Shown one piece after another: positions 24,271-35,442 of a DNA stretch of 64,000 nucleotides (position 1 is the first letter of the stretch; each line of letters begins with the position of its first letter). A program made the translations under genes and the position numbers. The notes beneath the pieces are model-generated. The model was not told the origin of the DNA. It searched no databases and saw nothing but the letters and a program-made list of their open reading frames with translations. Origin of the DNA: Cavenderia fasciculata (Eukaryota > Evosea > Eumycetozoa > Acytosteliales > Cavenderiaceae); the NCBI RefSeq assembly GCF_000203815.1, contig NW_004457695.1, positions 620,001 to 684,000 of the forward strand, written 5' to 3'.

Positions 24271-26043
24271 ATGAATCAACAACAACTACTTCCAATACCA
24301 ATAAGTTTAAAGATATTAGATTATTTGATTAGATGTATTGCTGAAAGAATAGGAATAGATGAGAATTGTGATAATCTGTCACAGCAGACACGAGAGTATA
24401 GGTTGGCATCAAATGCCTGGTTGGGACTGGTGTTGGTGTGTCGCGACTGGTTAGAGTTTGTGCAGAGACATGATAGGATATCGTTTCGCAAGATGGCATG
24501 GACCGACGTTGTCGATGTGGTATGGCACGTCAAGCAGAATCGGTTGCAAGCAGACTATGCTGAAATGCAAGCAAAGTTTCTATTGTCGAGAAGACACTTG
24601 GTCTATGTCAACCCATTTGATTGTATCAGAAAGATTGTCATCACCATGCCACACTCTCAAGTCTTTCTTTCGACACGTGCCAATGAACCTCAGCTCGTCG
24701 AGCAGTACTCGATCATCAAAAACATCAAATCATTCTTTCCAAAACTCCAATCCTTTACCGTCCAATACTTTATGAATGTTAGTCAATATGAAACAACCGA
24801 TCCAAACGACTACAAAGATAGGGAGGTCTTGGTCAAGTCTGCGACTAGAGACCCGAGTCTGCTCGACGACTATAACCAATTCCTCTATCAACAATTACAA
24901 CTATTTATCGATTCTTTGCCGTCCTCTGATGGTAGTATTGACGTTCACTTACAATTGTATGGTAATACAAGTTTAAATGTATTGTCATATATTGATCAAA
25001 CTAAAATCACTCGTCTGACAATTAATTGTACTCTGATTGGTAAAGATTTGGATTTGGTTGGGTTGTTGGCCAATGTTCCAAAGACTGCGTTACAATCGAT
25101 TAGGGTGCAGGATAACCTACACACCAATGTCATTCATAGTATGCAACCTACCATGATATCATTTGCACCAAAGGTTGGAACGGATTATTTGGTTGCGGCA
25201 TTATCACATCCATCTCTTGCCCATATCACCGCCTTGTCGTTACGGTCTGTTGTTCCATGGGATACAGTTGGCACCATTTTCATCCAACTATCAAATATCC
25301 AACACTTGGAAATGTCATTGTCTTTTTTAAACGAGTCTGATCATACACTACTGTATGCTCGTCAATTTGGAGAATTGGACAATTTAAACGAGGTTGTTGG
25401 TAATGCATTTAAACCGATTCAATTCAATACAACACTGAGTGACCTCAAAATATCAATATATCCAGTTTCACAATCAAGAGATGAAAAACATCAATCCAAC
25501 CTCTACGACAATACACCCAATGTACGATTGGCAATGCGATCAATCTATTCAAATATTTCAAAGAACAAGTCTATCAAAAGACTTTTATTTTCCGGTATGA
25601 TTATAGACAGTGAAAAGGATGGTATTATATCGATTCTAGACAACTCTCAACGGTTGGAATCATTATCAATTGCAAATATTCAATCTTCACCGGAATTGGT
25701 ATTACTTTCTTCGTTGATTGTTGAACGACGTTCCAATCTATTGTTGCGTCATCTATGTATCAATTGTACTTTTCAAACTGATGTTGTCCAACCAATTCAA
25801 GATATCATTCGATATGCACCAAGATTATTGCAAACTTTGGTGATTGTCACCAAAGACTATTTTACTAGTTATGAAGAGTATCAGGCGCAACAGGCTCAAT
25901 TGTCAATGTTGGCCATTCAAAATAATATTCAATTAAAATGTGTAGCCAAACACAAAACCCATAAAGTATTTACTCCTTTACCTGCCACTTGGGAAATTGC
26001 TAGTACTAAATTAATTAAAAATAATATTAATAAATTTTGGTAA
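24271..26043 (+). CDS. F-box/LRR-like protein, paralogue of the 60.2 kb gene
   Basis: A single exon of 590 residues. It starts MNQQQLLPIPISLKILDYLI and continues to WLGLVLVCRDWLEFVQRHD, an F-box-like helix pair split by a polar insert. LRR-like segments follow. It is clearly paralogous to the protein at 60225-62033. Matching blocks include LYGNTSLNVLS versus FYGDTSANILS, RLTINCTLIGKDLDL versus RLTINCYTIDKELDL, ALSLRSVVPWDT versus TLSFRTPIPWSS, and LEMSLSFLNES versus LELSLSFFELV. The function is unknown; a role as an SCF substrate adaptor is inferred from the F-box-like start. Codon use is similar to the neighbouring genes. Confidence 0.75.
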   Translation: MNQQQLLPIPISLKILDYLIRCIAERIGIDENCDNLSQQTREYRLASNAWLGLVLVCRDWLEFVQRHDRISFRKMAWTDVVDVVWHVKQNRLQADYAEMQAKFLLSRRHLVYVNPFDCIRKIVITMPHSQVFLSTRANEPQLVEQYSIIKNIKSFFPKLQSFTVQYFMNVSQYETTDPNDYKDREVLVKSATRDPSLLDDYNQFLYQQLQLFIDSLPSSDGSIDVHLQLYGNTSLNVLSYIDQTKITRLTINCTLIGKDLDLVGLLANVPKTALQSIRVQDNLHTNVIHSMQPTMISFAPKVGTDYLVAALSHPSLAHITALSLRSVVPWDTVGTIFIQLSNIQHLEMSLSFLNESDHTLLYARQFGELDNLNEVVGNAFKPIQFNTTLSDLKISIYPVSQSRDEKHQSNLYDNTPNVRLAMRSIYSNISKNKSIKRLLFSGMIIDSEKDGIISILDNSQRLESLSIANIQSSPELVLLSSLIVERRSNLLLRHLCINCTFQTDVVQPIQDIIRYAPRLLQTLVIVTKDYFTSYEEYQAQQAQLSMLAIQNNIQLKCVAKHKTHKVFTPLPATWEIASTKLIKNNINKFW

Positions 26044-26340
26044 ATTAAGTTTTTTTTTTTTACAAAGGGTTCACCTTGCTCCCTTTTTAACACAAACATT
26101 ATTATTATTTGCAAGGATTATTATCTAATTATATAATGTTCACAGTAAATGGTAGTGCAATATGGATAACGGAATAGAAAAGCAGCTCGACCTCGAGTAT
26201 AGGTGGTAGAGATTGAAATTACGTCACTGTGATCACGGCTGATACTTTATAGAGTCAAGTCAAAGAGTAACAAGAACGAATTCGTTCTTGTGTCTGAGAG
26301 CATTACCACCTGACTTTCGATCATCTCTCTCTATCAATCA

Positions 26341-26680
26341 GATGATACTCGACAACAAGACACAAATTATGTTCATCTTCACTTTTGCTTTCATCTCTTC
26401 ATCATCTTCTTCAACTACTTTCTTTTTCATATTACCTCTTATGCAAGGGAATTTCAATGTATCTAAAGACGTCATGTTGGAGGATTACCAAGGTAAATAT
26501 AATGTTATAATATAATATATTTATAATATTATTAATTAATATTTATTATTTTAATTTTAAAAAAGTATAAAGAATTGGACGTCAAGATTGTAAATTTCTA
26601 TCTGACAATGGTGTAGATCCTTTAAACAAAGAAAGCATGAATTGAACAAAAGATTAAAATCGACATTGGTATCATCAAGC

Positions 26681-26731
<51 letters not shown>

Positions 26732-26980
26732 TATGTGGTATCAACTGGAGTGGACACTGCGCTGCCAGTTTGGCTCAGACTCTAATAGACTGGGCAGGTA
26801 ACATTGACAAGAATACTTTGATCAAAAGTAGTAGAAGGGGAGGTAAAGGAAAATTATACCAAGATATGTGCAAAGTCAAAACAAACAAGCTGAAAAACTC
26901 AGAGTCTGTCATACAAACTTGTATGAGTACGGCACAATTCTCTCAGTTCGATGATTTTGACTTTTCACATATTATTTAAA
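26341..26980 (+). pseudogene. Possible decayed gene for a secreted Cys-containing protein
   Basis: A frame from ATG 26341 reads MILDNKTQIMFIFTFAFISS with signal-peptide-like hydrophobicity, then a donor-like site at about 26491 (AAGGTAAATA). Downstream, one frame reads QDCKFLSDNGVDPLNKES (about 26583-26643). Another runs through a CAA repeat encoding Asn into WSGHCAASLAQTLIDWAGN and ends at 26979 with FDDFDFSHII. These pieces look like coding sequence but lie in different frames, and no splice choice I tried joins them cleanly. I do not recognise the protein. It may be a pseudogene of the host genome or a gene whose introns I could not place. Confidence 0.3.
26679..26731. repeat. CAA trinucleotide microsatellite
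   Basis: About 17 CAA/ACA units without interruption. Confidence 0.95.
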
Positions 26981-27053
26981 TTTTTTTTTTTTTTTTTTTT
27001 TTTTTCGTAGTATAAATAGCGCAAAATTCCAATGGTTCTCATCTACCATCTGT

Positions 27054-27126
27054 GCCCGGTTAGCTCAGTCGGTAGAGCGCGAGGCTTTTAACCTCGTGGT
27101 CGGGGGTTCGAGCCCCCCATCGGGCG
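27054..27126 (+). tRNA. tRNA-Lys (anticodon UUU)
   Basis: A 73-base cloverleaf without intron. The acceptor stem GCCCGGT pairs with ATCGGGC (one G-T wobble), with discriminator G. The D-arm TAGCTCAGTCGGTAGAGC forms the A box. The anticodon stem GAGGC/CCTC-type has loop CTTTTAA, giving UUU. The T-arm GGGGGTTCGAGCCCCC forms the B box. CCA is not encoded, as usual in eukaryotes. A T-rich stretch right after the gene (TTTTTGCTCTTTTTT) supplies the RNA polymerase III terminator. A TATAAATA-like element lies about 45 bases upstream. Confidence 0.95.
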
Positions 27127-27669
27127 CATTTTTGCTCTTTTTTGCATGGGGTGGCGAGCTGGGACGTTATTTTTAACATTTCCTGAATCTCCACACTCGT
27201 GGCTACAGTGTTATCAAAGTTTCATCGATTTTGGTCAAATCCATATAGGTAAAAAGCCATCATCAACATGCTCCTTTTTTGCATGGGGTTGTGCGCAGGG
27301 ACGTTATTTTTTAGTATTTCCTGAATCTCCACACTCGTGGCTACAGTGTTATCAAAGTTTCATCTATTTTGGTCAAATCCTCATAGGTCATAACCATTTA
27401 CCAATGTTTTTTTTTCCAATATTAATTTTTGTGTGGCTCATCTGTGTCATCTTGGTCACCAATTTCATTTGTCTTGGCATGTATATCTAACAATTCCTGC
27501 TGTTGGTTCTTTTGTATCTATGCATTCTTTTTCTCCAATGTTGAAAGTTAAAAAAGTCTATCACCTTTAAAGGTGTTCCCCGTGTTCTTGTTACGTCACC
27601 ACTCAATTCTTCTTTTGCAACAAAAACATTTCTTTCTTTGACAACAGTTTTTTTATAATTTATTTAATT
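27127..27669. other. Region between tRNA and FHA gene
   Basis: Dominated by the 136-bp tandem duplication listed separately. The remainder is unremarkable, ending in the 3' flank of the minus-strand FHA gene. The open frame through the duplication (27146-27490) mirrors the repeat and is not credible as a gene. Confidence 0.5.
27135..27406. repeat. 136-bp tandem duplication downstream of tRNA-Lys
   Basis: Two diverged copies start at 27135 (CTCTTTTTTGCATGGGG) and 27271 (CTCCTTTTTTGCATGGGG). A core of over 50 bases is identical, including TTTCCTGAATCTCCACACTC and the following CGTGGCTACAGTG block. Ends are less similar. The duplication begins nine bases after the tRNA, in the zone where dictyostelid tRNA-targeting elements insert. 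No coding part of such an element is visible. Confidence 0.85.
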
Positions 27670-29861
27670 TTAATTTAAATTTTCATTTTGATTTTCATAA
27701 AGTTGATATTTTTCAGCCAAATAATCCTCACCGAGGATTTGGATAAATTTAGTATTTTTAAAATAAAGTTTAAAAGAATACCTTCTAAGAACCGATGATA
27801 TTGGTTTGAGAGAATAATGAGAATATTCCAGATTATAGTTGGGGGATGATGAAAAAAATGTTCTTATTTGATCCAAACTAGACAAATTTTCAAAATAGAC
27901 AATGAGATATTTAAACATGTTTACTCTGGCAAAACCATCAGATTTGACCATTGAAACTAGATTATTATAGGTCATCATTTCTAGAATTTCAATTTCTCTA
28001 ACGCTGTCTGGAATGTCAAAACCCTCATCCAAAGCAGTTTTGAAAAATGTTTTTGGTACAGTTAGGATTCTTGTTGGGACTGGTGTGGTAGGGTTTTGAC
28101 GTTCCTCATCCTGATAGAAATTCTGATCAAACTTGTTACAACCAAAATGATAAAAACCTTCCATTGATCCAGATTCCTGACAAATAAATGAAACCAAAGT
28201 TGTTGTTTTTCGTTCAAGAGTCGATGACAAATCAACTTTTGATTGCCATGTATCCAATTTCTTGAGTTTGGGAAAATCCAAATGGTGGGCAACAATCATA
28301 TAACTCTCTGAACTGATCAATTTGAATTTGCGAACCTCTGGGAAAACAACCTTTGTTTCATCTTCCATCCGACCACCAAATGAATCGTTGTGATGCAGTA
28401 CTAGTACACGTAGATTTTGTAGAATCTCTTTTTCTCTCACACTTGCTGGAAACTTGTCGACATTGATGAGTTCATAAAACGACGACATGTGAATTTCCAA
28501 CTTGTACAAGGTCTTTAGTGGATTACATGGATGAATGATTCGAGGATAAAATCGAATCTTGTAATCTTTAAAATAATAATACGATGGATTATTAATCACC
28601 GATATAGTATTGACCAATTGTTTAACGTGACCAAAATATTCTCTTGAAATCGTTCCAAGTGACAGTTTCCAAGCAAAATCACCTCTTCTTAATGCCAAAT
28701 CACCCATAAATGGTTGATACCAACAATAGGAAAGAATTCTTTGTATCACATTTGATGGTAAAATTTGTGAGCTTGATTGATCCAATTGGGTACCCAATTG
28801 AATAGATAATTGTTCATAGGTATGATTTTTCAATTTAGTTTCTTTAAATGCCTCCAATAATCTATCTTTTGAAAGTTTTGATATTAATTGATCACCTCCA
28901 TCCACTTTAAATGCTTCACAAATCGTCTTTAAATCAATCAATGTTAACATTTTTAATGATTCCTCTTGAAATAATATCATATTTTCAATTTCTTGTTTAA
29001 ATTTAAAATTTATATTTGAATCTAAAAAAAAGAATAAAAGAAATAAATAAATAAATAAATAAATCTAATATATATCTATATATCTATCTATCTATACATA
29101 CGAGGATCTTTTTTTGAATGATAAAGACAAAGTATTTGTTTATCAAGTATAGGACAACTATTACCTTTACCAATTTTAATAAAATCAATATAAGTTCCAT
29201 TTGTACTATGATCTGTAATGGTAAATTCAAACTTTCCAATTTCATCAACTGATAATTCAATTGTACAATGTCTAAAAAAATAGTAGAAAAATTATTATTA
29301 TTAATGTTTAGATCTATCTATCTATCTATTTTTTTTTTTTCTTTCATACAATGTTGAAATACCATCAAATGGTAATGATAAACTATTAGATTGAGATCTA
29401 CCAATCGTAATATTATTTTGATAAGAATAAATATCAATAGTTGGTAAACCTTTGTTGTTATTACTACTGTCATCATCATCGGTTTGTGGTATAAATGAAC
29501 CAAGTAACATTACTTTGGACTCTTGTTGGTGTCGTAGTTGTAATTTCTTTGTTGCACTTTCAAATCTTTGAAATGCATCTTCACCATCGTCCTTGGTCGT
29601 AGCTCTTTTTCTCTTTACTACTGGTTGTGGTTGTGCTACATTTTGATTATTAAAAGTACCAACATGTCTTCTTGGTGCAACAAAGCCTCCTGTTACTCTT
29701 CTTGCTGTTTGTTTAGTCTAGAAAAAAGAAATAAAGAAACAATCATAAGCAACTACTATATCTATATCTATATCTATATCTATATCTATATCTATATCTA
29801 TATCTATATCTATATCTATATCTATATCTATATCTATATCTACATAACATACTCTTGCCAT
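27670..29861 (-). CDS. FHA-domain protein with SAP-like segment
   Basis: Four exons: 29861-29853 (9 bases, Met-Ala-Arg), 29717-29350, 29271-29102, 29021-27670, coding 632 residues. All joins are in phase. The joined second and third exons form a forkhead-associated domain (about residues 95-185). It has NITIGRSQSNSL, then STLHCTIEL, then FTITDHSTNGTYIDF; GRS, H and STNGTYI are the phosphothreonine-binding FHA signatures. A segment about residues 205-240 (LTLIDLKTICEAFKV...SKDRLLEAF) resembles a SAP DNA-binding motif. The remaining 390 residues start LPSNVIQRILSYCWYQP (F-box-like) and are otherwise unrecognised. FHA domains bind phosphothreonine in DNA-damage and kinase signalling; the role here is inferred. 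Intron 1 contains a hexanucleotide repeat. Confidence 0.8.
29755..29842. repeat. TATATC hexanucleotide microsatellite in intron 1 of the FHA gene
   Basis: About 14 units of TATATC within the first intron (29718-29852) of the FHA gene. Confidence 0.95.
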
Positions 29862-30214
29862 CAAAAAAGATATCTTTTTAAATTAAATTCAACTCTGAGG
29901 CTTTTAGAAGGCTCAGGTCTTATAATTTTTTTTTTTTTAATTTTATTTATTCCCTTTCGAAAGAGATAATTAGTTCCAACGACATCCAAATGCTCGTTTG
30001 AAGCGGCCACATAGACTTTGCACATCATAGATCTTGTACCGAGAGAGTTCTCTCTGTGATAGGAAGATGTTACCGCCCAAATTCCAAGTTTTTTTTTATT
30101 TTAATATACAGAGATAAATTCCCCACCAGTTTTGTATATAGATAGACAGAGATTCCTATTCAATATTTCTAGAATCGCTGCACACAATCATAGCATCATT
30201 AAATACAACCTAAC
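29862..30214. other. Divergent promoter region
   Basis: About 350 bases between the FHA gene and the proline-rich gene. A 16-bp palindrome AAAAAGATATCTTTTT lies at 29864-29879, three bases upstream of the FHA start codon. The rest is mixed composition with T-runs near 29930 and 30091. No gene seen. Confidence 0.55.
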
Positions 30215-32598
30215 ATGTCATCAGTGGGGAATAACACCCCAAAGACAGACTATGCTAGCAAAAGAAAATCAATCAAGAAGAAATCTTCCTTAACTTCGCC
30301 ACAAGAGCAAGCCGACAACTCCCCTACATATCATAATAATACTGTTAATAATGTAGATAATAACAATAGAACAACAACACCACATCAACCAGAAGCAGAA
30401 CAAACTACAACTCAAAAGACATACTACTCTAAACCAATGAGACCACCTAAAAAGTCACTTTACTACTATGCTCCAAAGATACCACAAGTTGATACAACAT
30501 CTACTTCAACCACACCGCCAGCTCAAGAAGAAGTACCAACTCAAGTAGTACAAACATTACCAACATTACCAACAACAACAAAAAGAGCATCAAGTAAAGT
30601 ACCTCTAAAAAGAAAAGGAGATTTTGTAAAGCCACCCAAGACTCCACCTTCTGCTGAAGAAGTATTATCACAAGTTGCCAACGAATCAAAACCACACACA
30701 AATGGCAAAGTCAAGATTATACCAGTTCCTCCACCCAAAGAATTACCTTCCTCAAAGTCACCAACAAATGACAAAGTCAAGATTATACCAGTTCCTCCAC
30801 CCAAAGAATTACCTTCCTCAAAATCACCAACAAATGGCAAGTCATACCAGTTCCTCCACCTAAAGAATTGCCTCCCCCAAAACCAAAAAAATTATATGTA
30901 CCTAAAGAAACCAAACCTAAAGCAATGGATGGTCCAACAACTATCGTAACACCTCCTCCAATGAGAGAGTTTAAAACTGCACCAGTTCGTCCATCACCAA
31001 TCCCAGTCGAGGCATTTGTCAAGGCACCAACTAGAGCAACTCCAAGAGAATTTGTCAAGGCCCCAGCTACAACAGTTACAGTAATTGCACCAAAAAGAGT
31101 ATCAAATGCAGTATTCGACAAGGCTCCACCAGCTGAATCATTACCAGCACCCAACTTTGAATCAACAGTCCATACATCGCCATTGGTTCAAGAGGTACGA
31201 CCACCTCAAACAACAACAACAAACGTTGATGCACCAGTCAAAAAGGGTCGTCCTCCAAAACCAAAAAGAGAATTTGTACCAGCATTTGATAAGCCAAAGA
31301 AACCATCCCTACCTAAAGAGACATTTGTCGAGATCCCAGAAACGATACAACCAGAAGAACCATCCAAGCCAATCTTTAAGCAAAAAGGAGAGCTTGTGCC
31401 ACGAGAAGCATCCAATAAGCCAAAGAAACCATTTGTACCTAGAGAAGCCAGACCATTAAAGGAGGTACCAGTAGAGCAACCAAAAAGAGAATTTGTACCA
31501 GCATTTGATAAGCCAAAGAAACCATTTGTACCTAGAGAAGCCAGACCATTAAAGGAAGTACCAGTAGAGCAACAATATATTCCAACACCTGAGCCACCAG
31601 CTCCTGCAGTAGAAGAACATTGGCCAGAACTACCTAAACCAAAGGCATCAACACTAGATTTTTCTTTAAAAAAAGTATTTGAAACATACCAAGCAGTTCA
31701 AAAAGTTCTCCCACCATCTCCTCCTCCAAAACCAACACCACCAAGAGAAGAACCAGTCAATATTATATCAGTTCCTCCACCCAAACAATTACCTACTCCA
31801 AAGGTGGTTCCAGCTAAAGCAACTGTAGCCCCAACCAAGCCAACACCACCAGCTGCAGTCCAAACCAAGCCAGCACCACCAGTTGCAGTCCAAACAAAGC
31901 CAGCACCACCAGCTAAAGCTGCTCCACCAGTTGCTGAACAACAAGAAATTGATTCACCTGCTCCTTATGTACATCCAACATCATCCCAAAGAAAAAAGAA
32001 CAAAAAGAGCAAGTTGAAACAAAAAAAACAAACCCAACCACCAAAGAAAAAGGATCAACCACCTGCTCCCAAGGTGAATGAGCCAGCTGCCGCCTCGTGG
32101 ACCTCCAATTCCAAGTCCCAGAATCCAGTTATTGATCTATCAGATTATGGTGATTATGGTGAAGGTAGAAGAAGATTGCACGAAAAACGTCTTGCAGACG
32201 TCAATGCAAGAAAAAGACAATCGACTCATTATTACGAACACGCCAAGAAATATATACATGGTCACTACCAAGGTCGTGGCCTCTATCAGGATTCTGACGA
32301 CGATGATGATGACGACAGTGATGATATGGAAAGTGATATGATGGCCCAGTATTTACACCATATGCTCTACCATATGGGTGCTCGTGGACCCCCAGACAGT
32401 GATGACGAATACTATGATGAAGATGACTATGACGATGACGATGAAGATGAGGACGATGAAGATGAAGATGATTCTGATAGTGATGATGGTCCAGTTTTGG
32501 ACATTGACGACGATGAATCCTTGGTTATCGCCACTCCAGGTGCTCTCAAGTCCAAAAAAAATTATCCTAATCAATCAAATACTGACTCTGTTGACTAA
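30215..32598 (+). CDS. Proline-rich, acidic-tailed repeat protein with an interrupted frame
   Basis: Two overlapping frames cover one apparent gene. The first starts at ATG 30215 and stays sensible to about 30840. The second runs from there to the stop at 32598. The break falls in a tandem repeat whose units encode NGKVKIIPVPPPKELPSSKS. The third unit lacks 7 bases relative to the others, shifting the frame. Downstream the protein has Pro/Lys repeats (two copies of REFVPAFDKPKKP, FVPREARPLKEVPVEQ), a basic region (RRRLHEKRLADVNARKR) and a long Asp/Glu tract near the end. A shorter protein could start at Met 30925. I do not recognise the family. Either an assembly error, a disabled allele, or the upstream part is not translated. 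Confidence 0.6.
30700..30868 (+). repeat. Tandem repeat of about 63 bases in coding sequence
   Basis: Three consecutive units encode KIIPVPPPKEL-type peptides. The first two are nearly identical (GTCAAGATTATACCAG core). The third is 7 bases shorter in the AATGGCAAAGTCAAG region. Confidence 0.9.
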
Positions 32599-32689
32599 AT
32601 AAAAAAATAAAAATATTTTAATGCACTTGTATTTTTAAATTTGATTTTTTTTTTTATTTATTTTAATTTTCTTTTTTCCTCTTTTTTTT

Positions 32690-34798
32690 TTAGAAAGAGA
32701 TAATTCTAACACCACCCAATTCACCAATACCATGAGGAAGATGATCTCTTGGACAAGCGATAAACATAAAGTTTTTGGGAATGTTTAACATGTTGGAGAC
32801 CTTTTCGACGGTCGAAGGTGAAAAGTCGGCAAGGATGGTGATGAGATCGATACGAATCTTGGGGAAACATCTGTCGAGGAAGGAGATGTTTTCAGCAAAA
32901 CCTTCGGGTGGGGCTTCGCTGTCGTAGCAATGAATGATACGCACCCAATTGGTCTGTTCATTGTCTCTGATATAGAGGATGGCCTTTGTGAGGTATGCGG
33001 GATCATCCTTGCTGGCAAAAAAGATGATGGACTGAGAATTAATGTCCTTGATGGATTCACCGATAAAAGTAGAGAAACGATCACGAGACTTGGTGAATGG
33101 TTTGAGAATGAGACGTGAAAAGTAGAGGATCATCTTGAGGACACGTGCACGGATAAACATGAGTGCAATGATGAGGGCAGTGACGATAAAGTAAATGGCA
33201 AAGTAATAGACAATTGAAGTGTCATTGATAATGTTGGCGGCGAGGGCAGCCAAGACAAAGCAGAGTGCAAAGATGACACCCATCCATGGAGACTTGATTT
33301 CACGTTTAAGAGAGGAACGTTTGTACTTGAGGAGCATGTTACCGACGGCAAACAAACTCATGACACCGAGAAAAGCAATGGTATAGACACCTGCGAGGAC
33401 AGTGGTCTTGAAACCTGCCATAATAAAGAGTGATGTACAGACGAGGAAGAAAAAGATAATGATAAAGTGGTTGGTCTTGCGCCATGGGTTCTCGATAATG
33501 AGGAATTGTGGTAGACAACGATCGAGTGCCATACGACGTACGAGACCGATAATACCGACATAGGCGGTAATAACAGAGCCAGACAACACCAGACAGGCAT
33601 CAATACCCACCCAGAGACGGAACCAGTAGCCGAGCGAACGACCTGCAACCTCGGCCAACACACCGGAAGAGTTACCGGCAATCTCGCAGACATGCAAGAA
33701 ACAAAGATTGAGGAACCCAATAAGAGGGTTGAAAAGAGTTACGATGGCCCACATGTTACGAAGAGTCTTGGGAAAGACACCTGGTGATTGTTGTTCGATA
33801 AAGTTGGACGATGTTTCAAAACCAGTAACTCCAAGCATCGCTGCTCCAAAACCAAAGTAGATATTGTAGGCTGGGTCGTGAGAGATCCATTGAAAGTTGG
33901 ATGCTTGACAAAAAGTGCTGTTGGCCACGTCGGGGGGTGTAATGTCGTGCCAGTTGTTTTTGAGCACCGTATAGTCACCCTTGGCAAACAAGGCAATGAA
34001 ACCACCAAACACCAAAATGCCAAGTGTGATCATGTGAAAGACGAAAATGACAAAGGCGACGATGGCCGACTCGCCAATACCAACCAAATTGAGCAGGGCA
34101 AATCCACCCAACAAGGCAATCGTCGAGATGTGAAGTGGCACAGAGGGTGCCAAACCATTGAGATACTGCATGGCAGTGTATGCACTGACCACACCAGTGG
34201 CTACATAGGAAATCATCGTCAAGGCTGCTGCCAACGATGCTATTTGCTTGGACGTCGTGTTTAAAAGTACGTTGTAGGCTCCACCATTTAATGGCAATGC
34301 ACTACCTACTTCTCCATACACCTTTCTGAATAAAAACAATACAAAACATACTATTAAAAGTGATACTGGTGCATACTTTCCTGCTGCTGCTGTACATAAT
34401 GAACTTGTATAAAAAATACTTGATGTAATCTAAAAAGAAAAAAAGAAAATTAATTAAAATTAGAAAAAAGAAATAGATTAAATTGTTTCTTATAATGTTT
34501 CTTTGCTTACATCATTACCACAAATGGCAGTAGCCAAAAGTTGACCAATTTTATGTTCACTAGTACCATCAATCTTTTTGATTTGTGGAGCTGGTGATCC
34601 TGATAGATCGTAATTTTCATCTTTGGTTCCAATCAATACTTCTTCACCATTATGTTGGTGATGATGGTCATCGGAATTAATTGGTCCTCCTTCGGAAAAG
34701 GTAAGTGTCGAAATACTTCCACTTCCTGGATACATAAAACTATATGGATCCTTTGATCCTCCCAACAATGGTTGATCTTCTGGTGGTGATCTTCCCAT
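32690..34798 (-). CDS. APC-superfamily amino acid permease
   Basis: Two exons, 34798-34511 and 34429-32690, coding 675 residues. A cytosolic N-terminus of about 95 residues with a His/Gly-rich patch leads into the membrane core. The frame continues cleanly across the intron (TAICGND to ITSSIFYTSSLCTAAAGKYA). FRKVYGEVGSALPLNGGAYN matches the E-x-G-x-x-x-P-x-x-G-G motif of the APC family. GFGAAMLGVTGFETSSNFIEQ matches helix 6. About 12 helices are expected. A soluble C-terminal domain from about residue 535 (SIIFFASKDDPAYLTKAIL) resembles universal-stress-type domains found on some transporters. It probably moves amino acids or polyamines across the plasma or endosomal membrane; the substrate is unknown. 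Confidence 0.85.
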
Positions 34799-35403
34799 TC
34801 TTCTTCTTCTTTATATATAAATATTAGTTATTAAAAAAAAAAAACTAAAAAAAAAAGGGAATATATAAGTATTAATATCACATGTCATGTTGTTTTATAC
34901 ATATTTACATACTATTCTATAGATATATATATATTCTCGAAATAATATTACAAAAGGGTTATGTGATATGATATGAAAAAAAAAAAAAAGTAATATCTAT
35001 ATATATTTTTGACCTATAAATAAATTAAAAAAGAAAAGGAAAAATGGATGGAAGAATCAAGAGTTAGCAGCAAAACTTTGACATTTGTATAATAATTGAA
35101 AACAACATATATAGAATAATTGATTGATTGATGGGATTGATGGGAATGATGGGAAATTGTGTAAAATGTGTTATGATATGAATATAGATCCAACCTTTTA
35201 AAATAACAATCTATTCTATTTTCTATCTTGATCGTTTGTAATTGATATTCGCATTGATTCAATTCTTTTTCTTTTTCGTTCGTTTATTCTCTCTCTCTTG
35301 TCTCTCTTTGTTGTTTTGAATCTTTTTCGTTGTCGTATTCTGATTTGAGTTTAATAATCTTGATATTCAATAATAATAATACTTTTCTCTTTCTCTCCTT
35401 TCT

Positions 35404-35442
<39 letters not shown>

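Larger units (their letters stand above)
26044..27053. other. Low-density region upstream of the tRNA with gene remnants
   Basis: Holds a 22-bp perfect palindrome (26270-26291, half-site ACAAGAACGAA), the decayed secreted-protein frames listed separately, a CAA repeat and a long T-run (26982-27005) just upstream of the tRNA gene. Confidence 0.5.

Noticed and set aside
27146-27490. 114-codon frame after the tRNA with repeated peptide FPESPHSWLQCYQSF
   Set aside because: It simply translates the 136-bp tandem duplication; no start context, and no coding bias.
27054-27669. tRNA-targeting retrotransposon next to tRNA-Lys
   Set aside because: Only a short duplicated non-coding block is present; no reverse transcriptase or other element part is visible in the window.
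29568-29969. Plus-strand frame with long Ile-Tyr run
   Set aside because: Produced by the TATATC microsatellite inside the FHA gene's first intron.
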